Position numbers and translations under genes: made by a program
Origin: Ailanthus altissimus
Taxonomy: Eukaryota; Streptophyta; Magnoliopsida; Sapindales; Simaroubaceae
Assembly: GCA_946807835.1 (NCBI GenBank)
Contig: OX327711.1
Location: 12,063,501 to 12,127,500, forward strand
Reading direction: 5' to 3'
DNA length: 64,000 nucleotides
Notes under the pieces: model-generated
Database searches by the model: none
What the model was told of the DNA's origin: nothing
The model's input: only the letters and a program-made list of their open reading frames with translations
Shown here: one piece after another, positions 13,542-24,389 of the stretch
How positions within the stretch are numbered: the first letter of the stretch is position 1
How the letters are laid out: the number at the start of each line of letters is the position of its first letter

Positions 13542-13546
13542 GACTC

Positions 13547-14540
13547 ACAATTCTTTCGTTCATCAACACCATAAAACCTAGTCTCTCTTTCTTAGCAAAC
13601 ACGACTCACCTTTTTCATCTTCTCTTCACATTTTCCTATAGTCCTAGGTAATCTTAGCATCTTTAGATTTTTTCAAGAGCTCAACACATTTAAAATAACT
13701 ATCAAAAAGCCCTAAGTAAGATTAAATAGGTGAGTTCTTTATAACTAGAAACTAAGGTCTTCTACAGCTTGAAACCCTAGCCTTATGCCACTTGAAAACA
13801 TCGTAAATAGGTTCGAATCATCCATAATAATCTCCTCACATCCTTTCTAACACGTGTTTCTCTATTATTTATTGTGCAAGCCTTACTTATACATTTCTGA
13901 CAACTTAAAACTGGATTTATCAACAAAAAAGGCTTTAGACCTTCATAGCAAAAGCAAATTCATTATATAGGCCTTTTAGAGTCTATGAGCTCTTTAAAGG
14001 CATGATTAAGGGTTTAGTCTCTTAGAATCACCCCAAATATTTTTTTGAATTCACTGAGAGTTTGACTAGGATCTTGCAATAGTAATGCAAAAGTACAAGG
14101 GTAAAAGAAGAATGCTCAAAGAAGGCCATGATGAGTCTTTACACTAAGAAGATTCTCTAACTATTTTTTCCCTAAACCTTGAAGAAATATGAGGCAATCA
14201 AACAAAGGCTCTAGCCTAGATTTTGAGTGACAGTATATAGAAAGTTCTTTGGCAAAGCCAAAAAAGTTGCTTGAGACTCTTAATACAGCCAAAACAACAA
14301 ATCCACCTACAACAACAGCCATAGCCCTAAATACTATTTATGAAACCTTAGAGAAAGAAGCATATGTGGCATCCATTAATTAAGATACCTAAAAAGGGAT
14401 AACATAATCCCTAACCCTCTCATATGTCCTATCCATGATCAATCAAACAAGCCATAATATTGTTATGATAGGCATTAAAATTTGTCATTACCTTCATATC
14501 CAATTATAATTCTAGACATACCCTATCTCAAAGGATACAA
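13547..14540. other. Unresolved sequence upstream of a gypsy gag relic
   Basis: No confident domain. It lies directly 5' of gag-like text in the same orientation and could be the decayed leader or gag start of that gypsy element, but I see no primer site or LTR. Confidence 0.35.
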
Positions 14541-15392
14541 CACGTCATTCTTCTCTATTAATGCAGAAAGGGAGTTTTTCAAGAACTATAAGAAAACCCC
14601 AAGAAAACCCAAAGGATATAGGGAGATTCATTGACTCCCTTGGTCCACATGCAAATAACAAAACCCTTTAATTCGTGCAGTTTTCAAATCCTTTATAGGT
14701 TGTGACACTTGGTACGATTTACTACTAGTTGGGTTTATTATTACTTGGGAAGAGATGGCTTTTAAATTGTTCAAGAAATACTTTCAAAGTGAAGAGTAGG
14801 TTACTTAAATCTAGCTCAACTAAACAAAGCAAAGGTTATTTAAAGCCATTAGTTAAGTGTGCCAAGAGGTTCAAAGACCCAGCATTGGATTACTATAAGT
14901 ATAAAGGAGAAGAAAAGCTTGTTAAAATTTGTATAAGTAACGTGATGAGTGAATATTGGCCTCACCTTAAGAATGTAAATAAAACTTATAAAAGCTATTA
15001 AATAGACTACCTTATAATCGGTAGGTCTTGGAAGCCCAATGACATAAAAAATTGCTACCACAACCCCTATATATAGAAAATCAGGCCAAATTGTATGATA
15101 GATGATTATGGTATAATAGATGATGATAAATGATTATAGCATGATAAATGATTATAGTAAGGAGAAGTCCATACCATTTAAAAGAGCAAGAGTTGAATAC
15201 TCTTTTGAATTAGTGATACTAGATCATTTCACCCTAAGAATTACCTTTAAGAAAAAACTTGATTAAAAAAGACAAGAAAAGCCCTAATCTTTATTGCCTT
15301 TACCAAGAATTCAATCATCTTATAATGTATTGTAGACACCTTTTAGGGTCGATATATAACAAAATCAGGGATGAAACCTTAGAGGTGTTGGG
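14540..15392 (+). pseudogene. Gypsy gag relic
   Basis: Three frames together give retrotransposon gag text: REFFKNYKKTPRKPKGY (about 14570), then TWEEMAFKLFKKYFQSEE (about 14740-14800), then CAKRFKDPALDYYKYKGEEK and KICISNVMSEYWPHLKNV (14860-14985). Near 15285-15370 comes a segment with YCLYQEFNH and CRHLLGSIYNKIRDE, resembling the Cys/His-bearing region after gag in plant gypsy polyproteins. At least two frameshifts and several stops are present. The relic is cut at 15393 by a truncated LTR. Lineage is not assigned. Confidence 0.65.
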
Positions 15393-15985
15393 TGTTGTAT
15401 TATCGAGTGTGATAATCCGAGTGTATATGTAATTTCAAAAATTATAATATGCACAGCGAAAGCATGCTACATATACACCAATTTTAACAATTTTAACATA
15501 TATCACATTTATGCATAAGTATAACAATTATACAATTTATAAACATGATGAACAACTGTATCACATATATGAACAAGTATAACAATTATACAAAATATAT
15601 ATGATGAACAATATTGTACTAAAAACATAATGTAAAGTACTCACCTAATGAAGGTAGCTTTACAAATTCTTCAAGTCCTTCAATAATCCATGTGAAGAGT
15701 TAACCTTGAAGTATATGTTGAACAATTCTAGTCCATAACTTTTGGTGGGATTAAGGAGCTAGAATGGTAACTTAGTATTTAGAATTTTCAGCACTTGTAT
15801 TCAAACTCTTTTGAATACAATTTTTGTTTCTTAAATGGAGATGATAAATATTTTCTATACAACTTTTGTATTAATTAAAAATATTTAACATACAACTCTT
15901 GTATATTAATCTTAGAAACAATTTCTATATGATAATTATTTTGAACAACTCTTTGCAAAATAATTATCTTTTTCTCCATTTTTAT
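15393..15985 (-). mobile_element. Truncated third copy of the solo-LTR A/B family (LTR C)
   Basis: It starts tgttgtattatcgagtgtga and shares with LTR B (27217 onward) the ordered blocks aatttcaaaaatta, acacagcgaaag (gcacagcgaaag here), a tail ending ggtagctttacaaattcttc, and cagcacttg/cagcaatgg after a conserved 'gaattttcagca'. The homology stops near 15985, where MULE transposase text begins. The distal two thirds of the LTR and its right terminus are missing, so no target duplication can be checked. Confidence 0.7.
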
Positions 15986-17130
15986 TTCATTCATTTTGGC
16001 CATCCATTAAAGAATGAGATGAAGAGAATTTTATTTATTTTTTCAACACTTGAAAGAACAAAACAGATTTATCCATTGGCTTGGGGAATTACTGACTCAG
16101 AAAATGATACTTCTTGGGAGTGGTTTATGGTTAAACTGCGAGGAGTTATTACAGATCATCAGAATCTTGTTTTTATATCTGATCGACATGCCAGTATTGA
16201 GAGGGCTATACGGGGTGTGTTTCCTCATGCATATCATGGGTTCTGCATATATCATTTGAAAGGAAATTTGATGACAAAATACAAGTTACCATCAGATAAG
16301 TCTAAAAAATGGGTATACCTATCTACCTACTTCAGTGCTGTCAAGGCTTATCGTGTCCATGATTTTCAATACCAATTAAACAAGATGCGACAAATGAGAC
16401 CTGACATAACAAAGTATTTGGAGGAAGATGTTGGTACGGTGAGATGGGCACGATCATCTGGTGCTTTCAGAAGGTATGACATTATGACTACTAATATCGC
16501 TGAGAGCATTAATGCAGTTGCAAAAGAAGCAAGAAAGCTTCCGGTGACTAATTTAGTGGAGTGGATGCGAGAGCTAATGCAATTGTGGTTTTACCATAGA
16601 CGATTGGCATCATAAAATATAACGAATGTCTTGATGAACTGGGCACATCATAAAGTCATGAAACATAACGATAAGGTAAGTCGAATGACCATTTCTCCTA
16701 TTGATGATTTACGATTTATAGTTATGGATGGTGGAGTAAATTGGATTGTAGACATTGGCGAAAGAACATGCAGCTGTCGAAAGTTTGATTATCGACAACT
16801 GCCTTGTTCCCATGCACTCGTCGCATGCAGATACATCAGATTATTGCACGAGAGTCTTTGTTCAACTTATTACACGTCCGATACTTTATTCCGTGCCTAT
16901 AGCGAGCCAATACTTCCGGTTGGTTAAGTGTCAGATTGGATAGTCCCAGAGTATTTGAAAAATATGGATATTCAACCTCCGATAGCACGTCGTCAGTCAG
17001 GCAGACGTCGAATGAATCGGATTCTATCTCAAGGAGAGGAATCATCAAAGAATATATATAGTCATTGTATACAACATAGACATAACTGACAAACGTGTCG
17101 AAACCATGTACTTTTACAAAGCAGGTGATG
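15985..17130 (+). pseudogene. MULE transposase, 5'-truncated, three in-frame stops
   Basis: One frame runs through the core, with stops at 16613-16615 and 16925-16927 and a TGA near 17090. Recognisable parts: QIYPLAWGITDSENDTSWEWF (16060-16120) of the MULE catalytic domain; the second catalytic Asp in FISDRHASI (about 16175-16200); the C2H-type motif CIYHLKGN (about 16242-16265); NIAESINAVAKEARKLPV (about 16490-16545); and the SWIM zinc finger from C at 16769 to C near 16828 (CSCRKFDYRQLPCSH). A degenerate zinc knuckle follows near 17060-17100. The first catalytic Asp position falls at the junction and is not Asp. The apparent start codon at 15899 lies in the LTR C part and is not the native start. 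Confidence 0.85.
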
Positions 17131-17740
17131 TATATGCATTTATAACTATTTACTTTATTGATATTTAATTATGTATAATATAAGGCTAATATTTAAATAT
17201 TTTTTTTATTTCAGATGGATCTGAAAAAATAAGAGAAAGAGTTATACCATGAGACTTAATTATATATAAGAGTCGAGTTTCGTCACTTCTGTAATTCACT
17301 TATTTTGTAATTCACTTATTTTGTAATGCACTTATTTTGTAACGCACTTAATTTGTAATTCACTTAATTTTGTAATTTATTTATTTTTTAATGCACTTGT
17401 ACTGTGTATTACATATTTATTTTATTTTAATGCACTTGTCTTTAGTATTAATGTTGATAATTTTCACAAAAATTTTGACAGAATCTCTTCTATAATATGG
17501 ACAATCCCAAACCTGCCATATTAAATAAACACACTTCTATCAAACTGCGAAATCACTTTCGCATACATACACTCAAATCAACGCCCATAAACAATTATAC
17601 ACCCAAATCAATGCATATTGATTAAATCACACTTCTATCAAACTGCAAAAATACTTCCGCATACATACTCCCAAAACAATTATGATATATCAATTATACA
17701 CCCAAATAAATGCATGTAAATAAATTATAGTGCTAAATAT
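17131..17740. other. AT-rich spacer between the convergent MULE genes
   Basis: Short repeated phrases 'cacttattttgtaa' occur several times at 17290-17410. Phrases around acacccaaatcaatgcat and cacttctatcaaactgc recur at 17530-17720. No coding text. Confidence 0.5.
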
Positions 17741-20700
17741 CTACGAAGCTGTAGTCCACAAATCAACGGCCATCTTCTCTCTATAAAATATACCAATGTC
17801 AGGGAATGAGTCAAATGGCCGACCTAACATAAGATATTCAATATACATATAGACGAAGATGCCACAGTCCCCGCTCCCAACGTCTTGTTGCGGCACATTC
17901 TCCCGGATACGAGTCACAGGCCAAGGGAACAAATTTGACCTTTGTATGCCCCTCAAACTATAAAATCTACACCTTTGAAGGTATAAAGGCATTGCAACAC
18001 ACAGAGGCTCTATAAATCTCATGATAGACTCGTCTGAATGTCCGTTCACGCTGGAATCATAAAGAACGATTGCAAACTAAGTAAGGTCGGGTTGCGCTAC
18101 AATCTAATGTTCTTGATTCATATTCAGAGGAATATATACCTACAAAAATAATTATGGTATTATTTTTAACTTAATGTTGTTATATGCACAGTAAAAAGTC
18201 AATATTATTCTTAAAAAAATACCTTATTAACCGATGCCCACAGTTTAGTGCCAAGTAACTCGGTCTTTGTTCCGAGTGCATAAGCCAACAACATTTCAAG
18301 CCAGTCGTTGTTGTCTAGAGGATTGGCAGTGAAGAACGTTTTTCACATTTGTCGAATGTACTCCTAAACACAAATAAAAGATACTCGTTAAAGTCGATAA
18401 TAGTTAAAGTTAATAATATTATATGCACAATAAACGGGTAATATAATAACTTACGTAGAAATATGCATCTGCAGTTGTACAATTCTGTAAGTACATGTCA
18501 GAAAACGTTCTTTGACGCAAACGCAAAACCTTCAAATATTTATTTATATGCTACAAAACACACAAAATATGTTTAAGTTTTGATATTATTAGAAAAATCA
18601 CAAAACAAAAAAAAGTTAAAATAAATCCTCACCGAATCGTTAAACCAATTTTATAGTATCTCATTAAACCACATATTGTTCGGATCGAGTCCGTGCAAAT
18701 GAACCCATTGTGTTGGGTCATTCTTTTTTATCCAATCCAGCAGCTCAGCATATTTACTCTGATCAATAGGAATTAGCTGCCCGTTTATGTCAATGATAGG
18801 TCCTACTTGTAAGTCCATAAGTTTCTTCATCGCGGGCTATTTTAACGGATTGGTATATGGACTGACTTGGGTTGCTGCCTTCTTGCAAAGACGCCCATAC
18901 CTACTTATGTTTTCACCCAATGGAGCAGGTATAATTTTTAAGCTTGTAGGGCTATCAGCAACAGGAGCAAATGACTGATGCTGAGACTCGCTAGCATGAG
19001 CAAATTTATGAAAGTCAGCAGCCATGAATTCGGCACCCTACAAAACCAAACAATACCGATTAATGTATTGACTTGTTAAACTTTGTATCCAATATAATTT
19101 AGGTTTAAAACGGACCATACTCTACCCTAAATCTTCGGAGATATTGGCTGGTTTAAGCTGTTGCATCAAGAGAGATATCTAATGCAAGATATTTTCTTCA
19201 GCCTTATCAATCTTGGCTGAAAGCTCTGCGTTACCCTTATCAATCCTGGTAAATATCCTTTCTTCAAGATCATCCATCTTCTTCTCCAGGATTTCATACT
19301 GTGATGTTGACGTGCCGGATTGAAACTATACATAAGTTATTATAATCTATTTTCACAAGCTAATACTAACCAGTAACAAAAGCATCAAATAATTGAAGGA
19401 AAAAAAATAAATTATTATACCATTGATTCAGTCGCTGGTGGGGCTTGAAATTCGTCGAGGTGCTGTAAATTATCAGTGAATTGGGTGTCCGAGATATCAA
19501 CTGTCTTCAACTTAAGACTCCCTCCCATTTTCCCAATGGAATGAAAAAATTTACCGCCGCGCGATAGTCCCCAGTCTTCTCATGTTTGCGGGGTACCAAC
19601 TTCCTATGAACCTCTAAAACCTTTATAATATTTTAGATTTATTAATCATTATTAGAAAATATAACACAAATTATAAAGAAGTTATATATATTTTTTGTTG
19701 AATATAAAAGCATACCCCAACACCATCGAAGAGGACATCTACGACGTTTTCATATAATGGGGTGCTCGTGCCAGACCAATTTAGAATACGAGGAAATTAA
19801 TCTCCATTCCTATTGGCAAATAATTCCCCACACCTCGGGATCGCCTCATAGATCCACACCTGAGATGATAATAAATTTAAATTACAATGCCAACAAGATA
19901 AATTTTTCTCTATCATAATATAATAATGAATCAAAAATATAGAATTACTTACCAAGAATGCGTGACAAAATGAGTATAAGTTGTATGATTCTATATCCCC
20001 AGTGCCTATTTTTTTTACCTTCGCCAACTTTTTAATTGGAGCCGTGCATAAACTATTGTAGAGTACAGTCCATGCGATCGTGCTCCAAGGATAGACATTA
20101 AACTCATCCAAATTATCTACCAGACGAAGTACAAAATATTGTATGATTCTATTTCGATCACGTGGCATTATTAATTTATGAAATACATAAAATAGATACA
20201 TTTTTACTGCATCTACATCATCGTTAAATGTAACGTTGTCGAACCACTGATCTAAATCCTTGTAAGTCAATTGACTTCTACCCGAAAAATATTTATGACA
20301 AAGTCTATCACCTAACCCACTTACTACAGGATAATCTCTCATCCTCAAAGCAGTAATCAAATAAAAATCTTGACGAGAAAATCTAATACGTCTTTTACCT
20401 ATATAGAACCATAATTCTTCATATAAATTTTTGGTATGCACACGTCTTAATAAAATCTCATGAGCTAAAATACCTGAGAATGGAATATTTGATACATCCA
20501 ATAAACTACCAAAATATGTGGTTCTAAATATTTCTATCTGCCTCGAAGTCAATTTATTCTTTATATTTCGTATAGCCCATAACTTCGAGTACGTATGTAC
20601 GTTTGCTCAGTAGAAAACATTTTCAGCAATTACATATTCTTTCGTGACATTCTCCTTCTTGAAAAAATAAAAAATTATTAATATTAACAAAAAAATAATC

Positions 20701-21034
20701 AATATAACATATAATCAAAATTTAATTTAATTATAACTAACAACCTAAACTATTTACATAATTATTAACCAAATTAAATTATTAAATTAAATAATTATAA
20801 ATAAACATAAACAACATAAATTAATTAAAAAAATTTATAAAATGGAAATTTTTTGGGATAAAATGCCGCATTTTATCCCAAAAAATATGCCGGATACATT
20901 CTACATCCAATCTACATACATTATTAACTTTCTATCGATTAAATCTATACATTTCTAAATATTTTTAATTAATATAAATTATAATACTCAAAAATTAAAA
21001 AAAATATTTATAAATACATACCATTCCGCCATGA
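17741..21034 (-). pseudogene. DUF1985-Ulp1 protease gene of the MULE, disrupted
   Basis: The minus strand starts ATGGCGGAATGG at 21034, followed by a GTATGT donor. DUF1985 text runs through 20640-19797 (FRTTYFGSLLDVSNIPFSGI, ELWFYIGKRRIRFSRQDFYL). A charged, probably coiled-coil segment lies at 19320-19190 (EILEKKMDDLEERIFTRIDK). The C48 protease end is at about 18360-17741, with HxxIVAQPDLT...IVLYDSS and the catalytic-Cys block QQDVGSGDCGIFVYMYIEYL. It is broken by a TGA in the segment just before DUF1985 and by a TAG directly after the likely catalytic His (about 18097). Intron structure between the blocks was not solved. Confidence 0.8.
20848..20886. repeat. Perfect 19-bp inverted repeat with one-base loop
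   Basis: Arm attttttgggataaaatgc (20848-20866), one base, then its exact reverse complement (20868-20886). It lies in the presumed first intron of the MULE Ulp1-like gene. Confidence 0.9.
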
Positions 21035-21301
21035 CGAGAGAGAGGGAAGACTGCCGTGAGAGGTGGAGCGCCGCCGTGAGAGAGAGTGACCGTGAGGAGC
21101 ACCGCCGAAAGAGAGTGAACGTGAGAGAAAATTTAAAAAAGTAAAAAGGAAAGTGAAAGTGAAAATGTCGGTGGAGAGAAAAATAAAAAAAAATAAAGAA
21201 ATTTTTTTATTTAAAATAAAAAGGTAAAATAAGAAAAAACTTATGTAATTGGTTAATAATATATATGTTATTTTGACTCGGTCAAAATAACATATGCATT
21301 T

Positions 21302-21330
21302 AAAATTTCGGCCAAATTGGCCAATTTCCC
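21302..21330. repeat. Probable right terminal sequence of the MULE
   Basis: The minus strand starts GGGAAATTGGCCAATTTGGC and runs on into AT-rich DNA ahead of the Ulp1-like gene. It contains the palindrome ggccaaattggcc-like core. Called as a terminus from its position and G-rich start. The left partner is missing, so confidence is moderate. Confidence 0.5.
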
Positions 21331-21342
21331 TTTTATTATTGG

Positions 21343-21350
21343 TTTATATA
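21343..21350 (+). promoter_or_regulatory. Likely TATA box of the lipase-like gene
   Basis: tttatataata at 21342-21353 lies about 120 bp upstream of the start codon. The intervening leader is C/T-rich (ctccttctccccgttgt), as is common in plant 5' UTRs. The MULE terminus ends about 12 bp upstream of this box. Confidence 0.55.
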
Positions 21351-21470
21351 ATATGGTCTTCTTGTGCCCGTATTCGCCATCATCTCCTTCTCCCCGTTGT
21401 CTATACAGATTCATAATTTTGATCAAAGCATTCTATCTTCTTATTCCCTAGCAATCGATCCTTCAAAGAC

Positions 21471-22439
21471 ATGAAGATGTCTCACCCCATACAGCAAGCT
21501 AATGAAAACAGCCCATATGGAGATCTCACTAGAGAAGAATTTTACAAGAAGCACCAAATCCTTCACCAAGAGAGCTTCATGTTGAACAATAAGAAAATGA
21601 AGATCTTCACACAAACTTGGCGCCCTGATTCAACCAACAAGCTCAAAGGGCTTGTAGCAATGGTTCACGGCTACACTTCTGATAGCAGCTGGTTATCCGA
21701 GCTCACTGCAGTAGCCATAGCCAAACTTGGATTCTTGGTTTGTGCACTTGATCTTCAAGGCCACGGCCAATCTGATGGCTTCCCTGGTCACATCCCAAAT
21801 ATTCAGCATTTTGTTGATGACTGCATACAGTTTTTTGACTCAGTTAAAGCCAAAAACCCTAAATTGCCATCATTTTTGTATGGTGAATCACTAGGAGGAG
21901 CAATCTGCATTCTTATATCTCTAAAGAAAAAATACGAATGGGATGGTTTGATTTTGAATGGCTCAATGTGTGGCATTTCAGCAAAATTCAAGCCAACATG
22001 GCCCTTGGAGAAGCTGCTTCCTGTGGCTGCATTTTTTGCACCAACTTGGAAAGTAGTCGTCACAAAACCCGTAGCTAGCAAGTCATACAAGGAGGAGTGG
22101 AAGAGAAGATTAATGTCCATGAACCCAAATCGCAGGATCTCCGGTAAGCCACCAGCGGCGACTGCCTTAGAGTTTTTGAGGGTTTGTGAGTATATAAGGG
22201 GGCGTTGCCATGACTTAGAGGTTCCATTGCTAATTTTGCATGGGCAAGATGATGTTGTTTGTGACTCTGAGTCTGCTAGGTTTGTGTACGAATCAGCGGT
22301 AAGTAAGGACAAAACATTGAAGATTTTCCCTGGAATGTGGCATATGTTGATTGGAGAAACTGAGGATAATGTGGAGCTTGTTTTTGGAACTATTTTTTCA
22401 TGGATAGAGGAGAGGGCAGCCGAAGCTAAAAGCAATTAA
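21471..22439 (+). CDS. Monoacylglycerol lipase-like alpha/beta hydrolase (intact, intronless)
   Basis: 322 codons, open from ATG to TAA. The family (plant MAGL / caffeoylshikimate-esterase-like proteins) hydrolyses monoacylglycerols or related esters, typically in the cytosol or at membranes. Visible: the oxyanion strand MVHGYTSDSSW (residues 64-74), nucleophile elbow GESLGG with Ser140, LNGSMCGISAKFKP (162-175), acid region LHGQDDVVCDSES (256-268, Asp260/261) and the catalytic His291 in GMWHMLIGE. All triad positions are present and length is normal for the family. A second ATG six bases downstream (21477, giving MSHP) fits the usual N-terminus of this subgroup and may be the real start. No signal peptide or membrane segment is seen. 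Substrate cannot be decided from sequence. Confidence 0.95.
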   Translation: MKMSHPIQQANENSPYGDLTREEFYKKHQILHQESFMLNNKKMKIFTQTWRPDSTNKLKGLVAMVHGYTSDSSWLSELTAVAIAKLGFLVCALDLQGHGQSDGFPGHIPNIQHFVDDCIQFFDSVKAKNPKLPSFLYGESLGGAICILISLKKKYEWDGLILNGSMCGISAKFKPTWPLEKLLPVAAFFAPTWKVVVTKPVASKSYKEEWKRRLMSMNPNRRISGKPPAATALEFLRVCEYIRGRCHDLEVPLLILHGQDDVVCDSESARFVYESAVSKDKTLKIFPGMWHMLIGETEDNVELVFGTIFSWIEERAAEAKSN

Positions 22440-22520
22440 TAAGAATTGGTTTAATTTCCAGTATATTCTCGAATTATCCTCTTTGAAGTTGAATCTGATC
22501 TCATGGCCGACAGCAGATGT

Positions 22521-22552
<32 letters not shown>

Positions 22553-22890
22553 TATGATATGATAAACCTTGGATCCAGTTCATGAAGATCCATATATTTC
22601 CTGTTTGCTCTGCATATTCAAAGTATGCGATGTGCCATATATTGTTCATTACCAATAGCTAAACTTTCTGAGTCTCCAATGGTGAATATGTTGTTTTAGA
22701 GGCTTGTACCCATCATCTTGTTGGCATGTCATATAATGGTGAATAATTTAACTGGGGAAACAGAACAATAAATTTGACTGTTGATAGATTACACCGAATT
22801 TCAAATACATCATTTCAGTATTAATTGAGGATTTAGACATCTTCTCTAAACTAAATTAAAAACTAAAAAAATAAAAAACAAAATTCATAA
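22440..22890. other. 3' flank of the lipase gene with TA microsatellite
   Basis: A (TA)n run at about 22521-22547 lies 80 bp after the stop codon, probably in the 3' UTR. No gene seen. An AATAAA at 22767-22772 (acaataaatttg) could serve polyadenylation, but it is one of several AT-rich options. Confidence 0.5.
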
Positions 22891-24115
22891 TCACTCATTT
22901 TTTTGGGTATTTAATAACGTTAAATTGTTAAAAAAAAGTTAAATTATAAAATTAACGAAATTTATATTTTAACTGATTTTACACCAATTATGATTACTAT
23001 ATATTAAATAGTTGCTAATTTCTAATACTATGATTAATGCGAAAGTTACAAAGTACCAAATTAATATGTTAAATTAATTTAAATTGGTTCTTTTTAAAGG
23101 GTAAAATAATAATTTTATCAATTTTAAAATAAAATTGTTAAATGTTAATTTAATATTTGTAATAAAAAATGACAAGTATCATCATATAATTAATTGATAA
23201 TAACACGTGTTATCATATAATTAGTTAATATTTATAATAATTATATATTTTTTTTAAAAATAAATATTTTTAAAAGTAAACTAATAAATATATTTTTAAT
23301 AAAAGAACACGTATCATAATATGATTAATTACAAATGACATGTGTCATTATGTAAATGGTTTATATTTTTAATAAATATTTTTACAAATAAAATAAATAA
23401 TAATTAATTAATATATTTACTGCTACCCTTTTTCGACGACGATGTGGTACTAATAAAAGAATTTTTTATATCATTATATTCTATTTTTTTTTCTATACAA
23501 TGGTAATGTCATTTTTTACAAAATAAAAATAATGCAAAAAAATGGTGGGGGAGGGGTGGCGACCACCCCCGCTCGCCTTCAAACGAGAGGCAGTGATGGA
23601 TAGATCTGTAACTGGTCTGTCCATAGCTTGCATCTCCCTCTCCCCCCTCCCATTGGGTTTGACGGTGAGCGACCGTGGCTGCCGCCCCTCTCCCACCATT
23701 TTTAACATTTTTTTATATTTATTTGTAAAAAAATGGCCTCATTATTATATAGATTATGAAAAAAAATAGAGTTTAATAATGTAAAATTGAATAAATTTTA
23801 TCGTCAAAATGTCATCGAAAAACGGTAGTCAATTGTCATTTTTCGGTAACAAACAATTCTATTTTTAATTAATTTAATTAAAAAATTATTTAATAAAAAT
23901 TAAATTAATTAAATAATGACAGGTATCAGATGATTGGTGAATATTTAATTAAGAGTATTATGATAAAAATAACAAAAAAGCAAATCTTTAACGACAAACT
24001 TCTAACTGAATTGACGCGGTAATTATTAGAATATAAAAAATTAAATTAATATATACTCATAAAATAAAGAAATAAAATATTTTTTATAATTTTAATACAA
24101 AATTTATATTTTATC
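22890..24115. mobile_element. MITE-like nonautonomous DNA element, copy B
   Basis: It has the same architecture as copy A: CACGTG/CACGTA-type repeats (23165-23345), a GC-rich foldback, and an inverted end at about 23960-24100 (aattgacgcggtaattatta...) matching the TIR type of copy A. It is shorter (about 1.2 kb) because it has fewer minisatellite units. It lies 450 bp downstream of the lipase gene. No transposase. Exact ends and target duplication not resolved. Confidence 0.55.
23540..23703. repeat. GC-rich foldback in MITE-like copy B
   Basis: The left arm (23541-23582: atggtgggggaggggtggcg and following) is an imperfect inverted repeat of the right arm at about 23660-23703 (ccgcccctctcccaccattt). 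Overlapping open frames on both strands here result from the GC-rich palindrome and are not genes. Confidence 0.75.
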
Positions 24116-24389
24116 CGCAGGTTTAACATTACACTTTTTTGAGTAATAGTGTTATGCAAAATTTTTATATATTATCTACTTTGTCATGAAAGAAAGTACA
24201 AAATTTTTATTATTCACTCAATAACGGGGTCACAACTTAGCACGCAAAATACGCTTAGTTGTTTTATTTTGCTTTTCATTCACATCATACAGTAGGTTCA
24301 TATCAATACACTTGTCCAAACAATGCCAATTTTTGGTTGGCCCTCAAGATGGTCTTTCATTTAGATGTGACTACATTTGGCAGTGGCAT

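Larger units (their letters stand above)
15985..21330. mobile_element. Mutator-like element carrying a Ulp1-protease gene (Kaonashi-type MULE), left end missing
   Basis: A plus-strand MULE transposase (about 15985-17130) faces a minus-strand gene with DUF1985 and Ulp1 (C48) domains (17741-21034). Plant MULEs with captured Ulp1-like genes are known as the Kaonashi group. The right end is probably 21330, where the minus strand starts GGGAAATTGGCCAATTTGG. The left terminus and the N-terminal third of the transposase are absent, replaced by LTR C. The 9 bp target duplication therefore cannot be tested. Both genes carry stops. Confidence 0.8.

Noticed and set aside
21803..22435. Long antisense open frame of 210 codons
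   Set aside because: It is the reverse strand of the intact lipase coding sequence, with no motif of its own.
21471..22439. Calling the lipase specifically caffeoylshikimate esterase
   Set aside because: The family is split among several substrates and sequence motifs seen here do not distinguish them; left as MAGL-like.
23493..23769. Two overlapping proline/glycine-rich open frames
   Set aside because: They arise from the GC-rich inverted repeat of MITE-like copy B; mirrored sequence gives mirrored frames.
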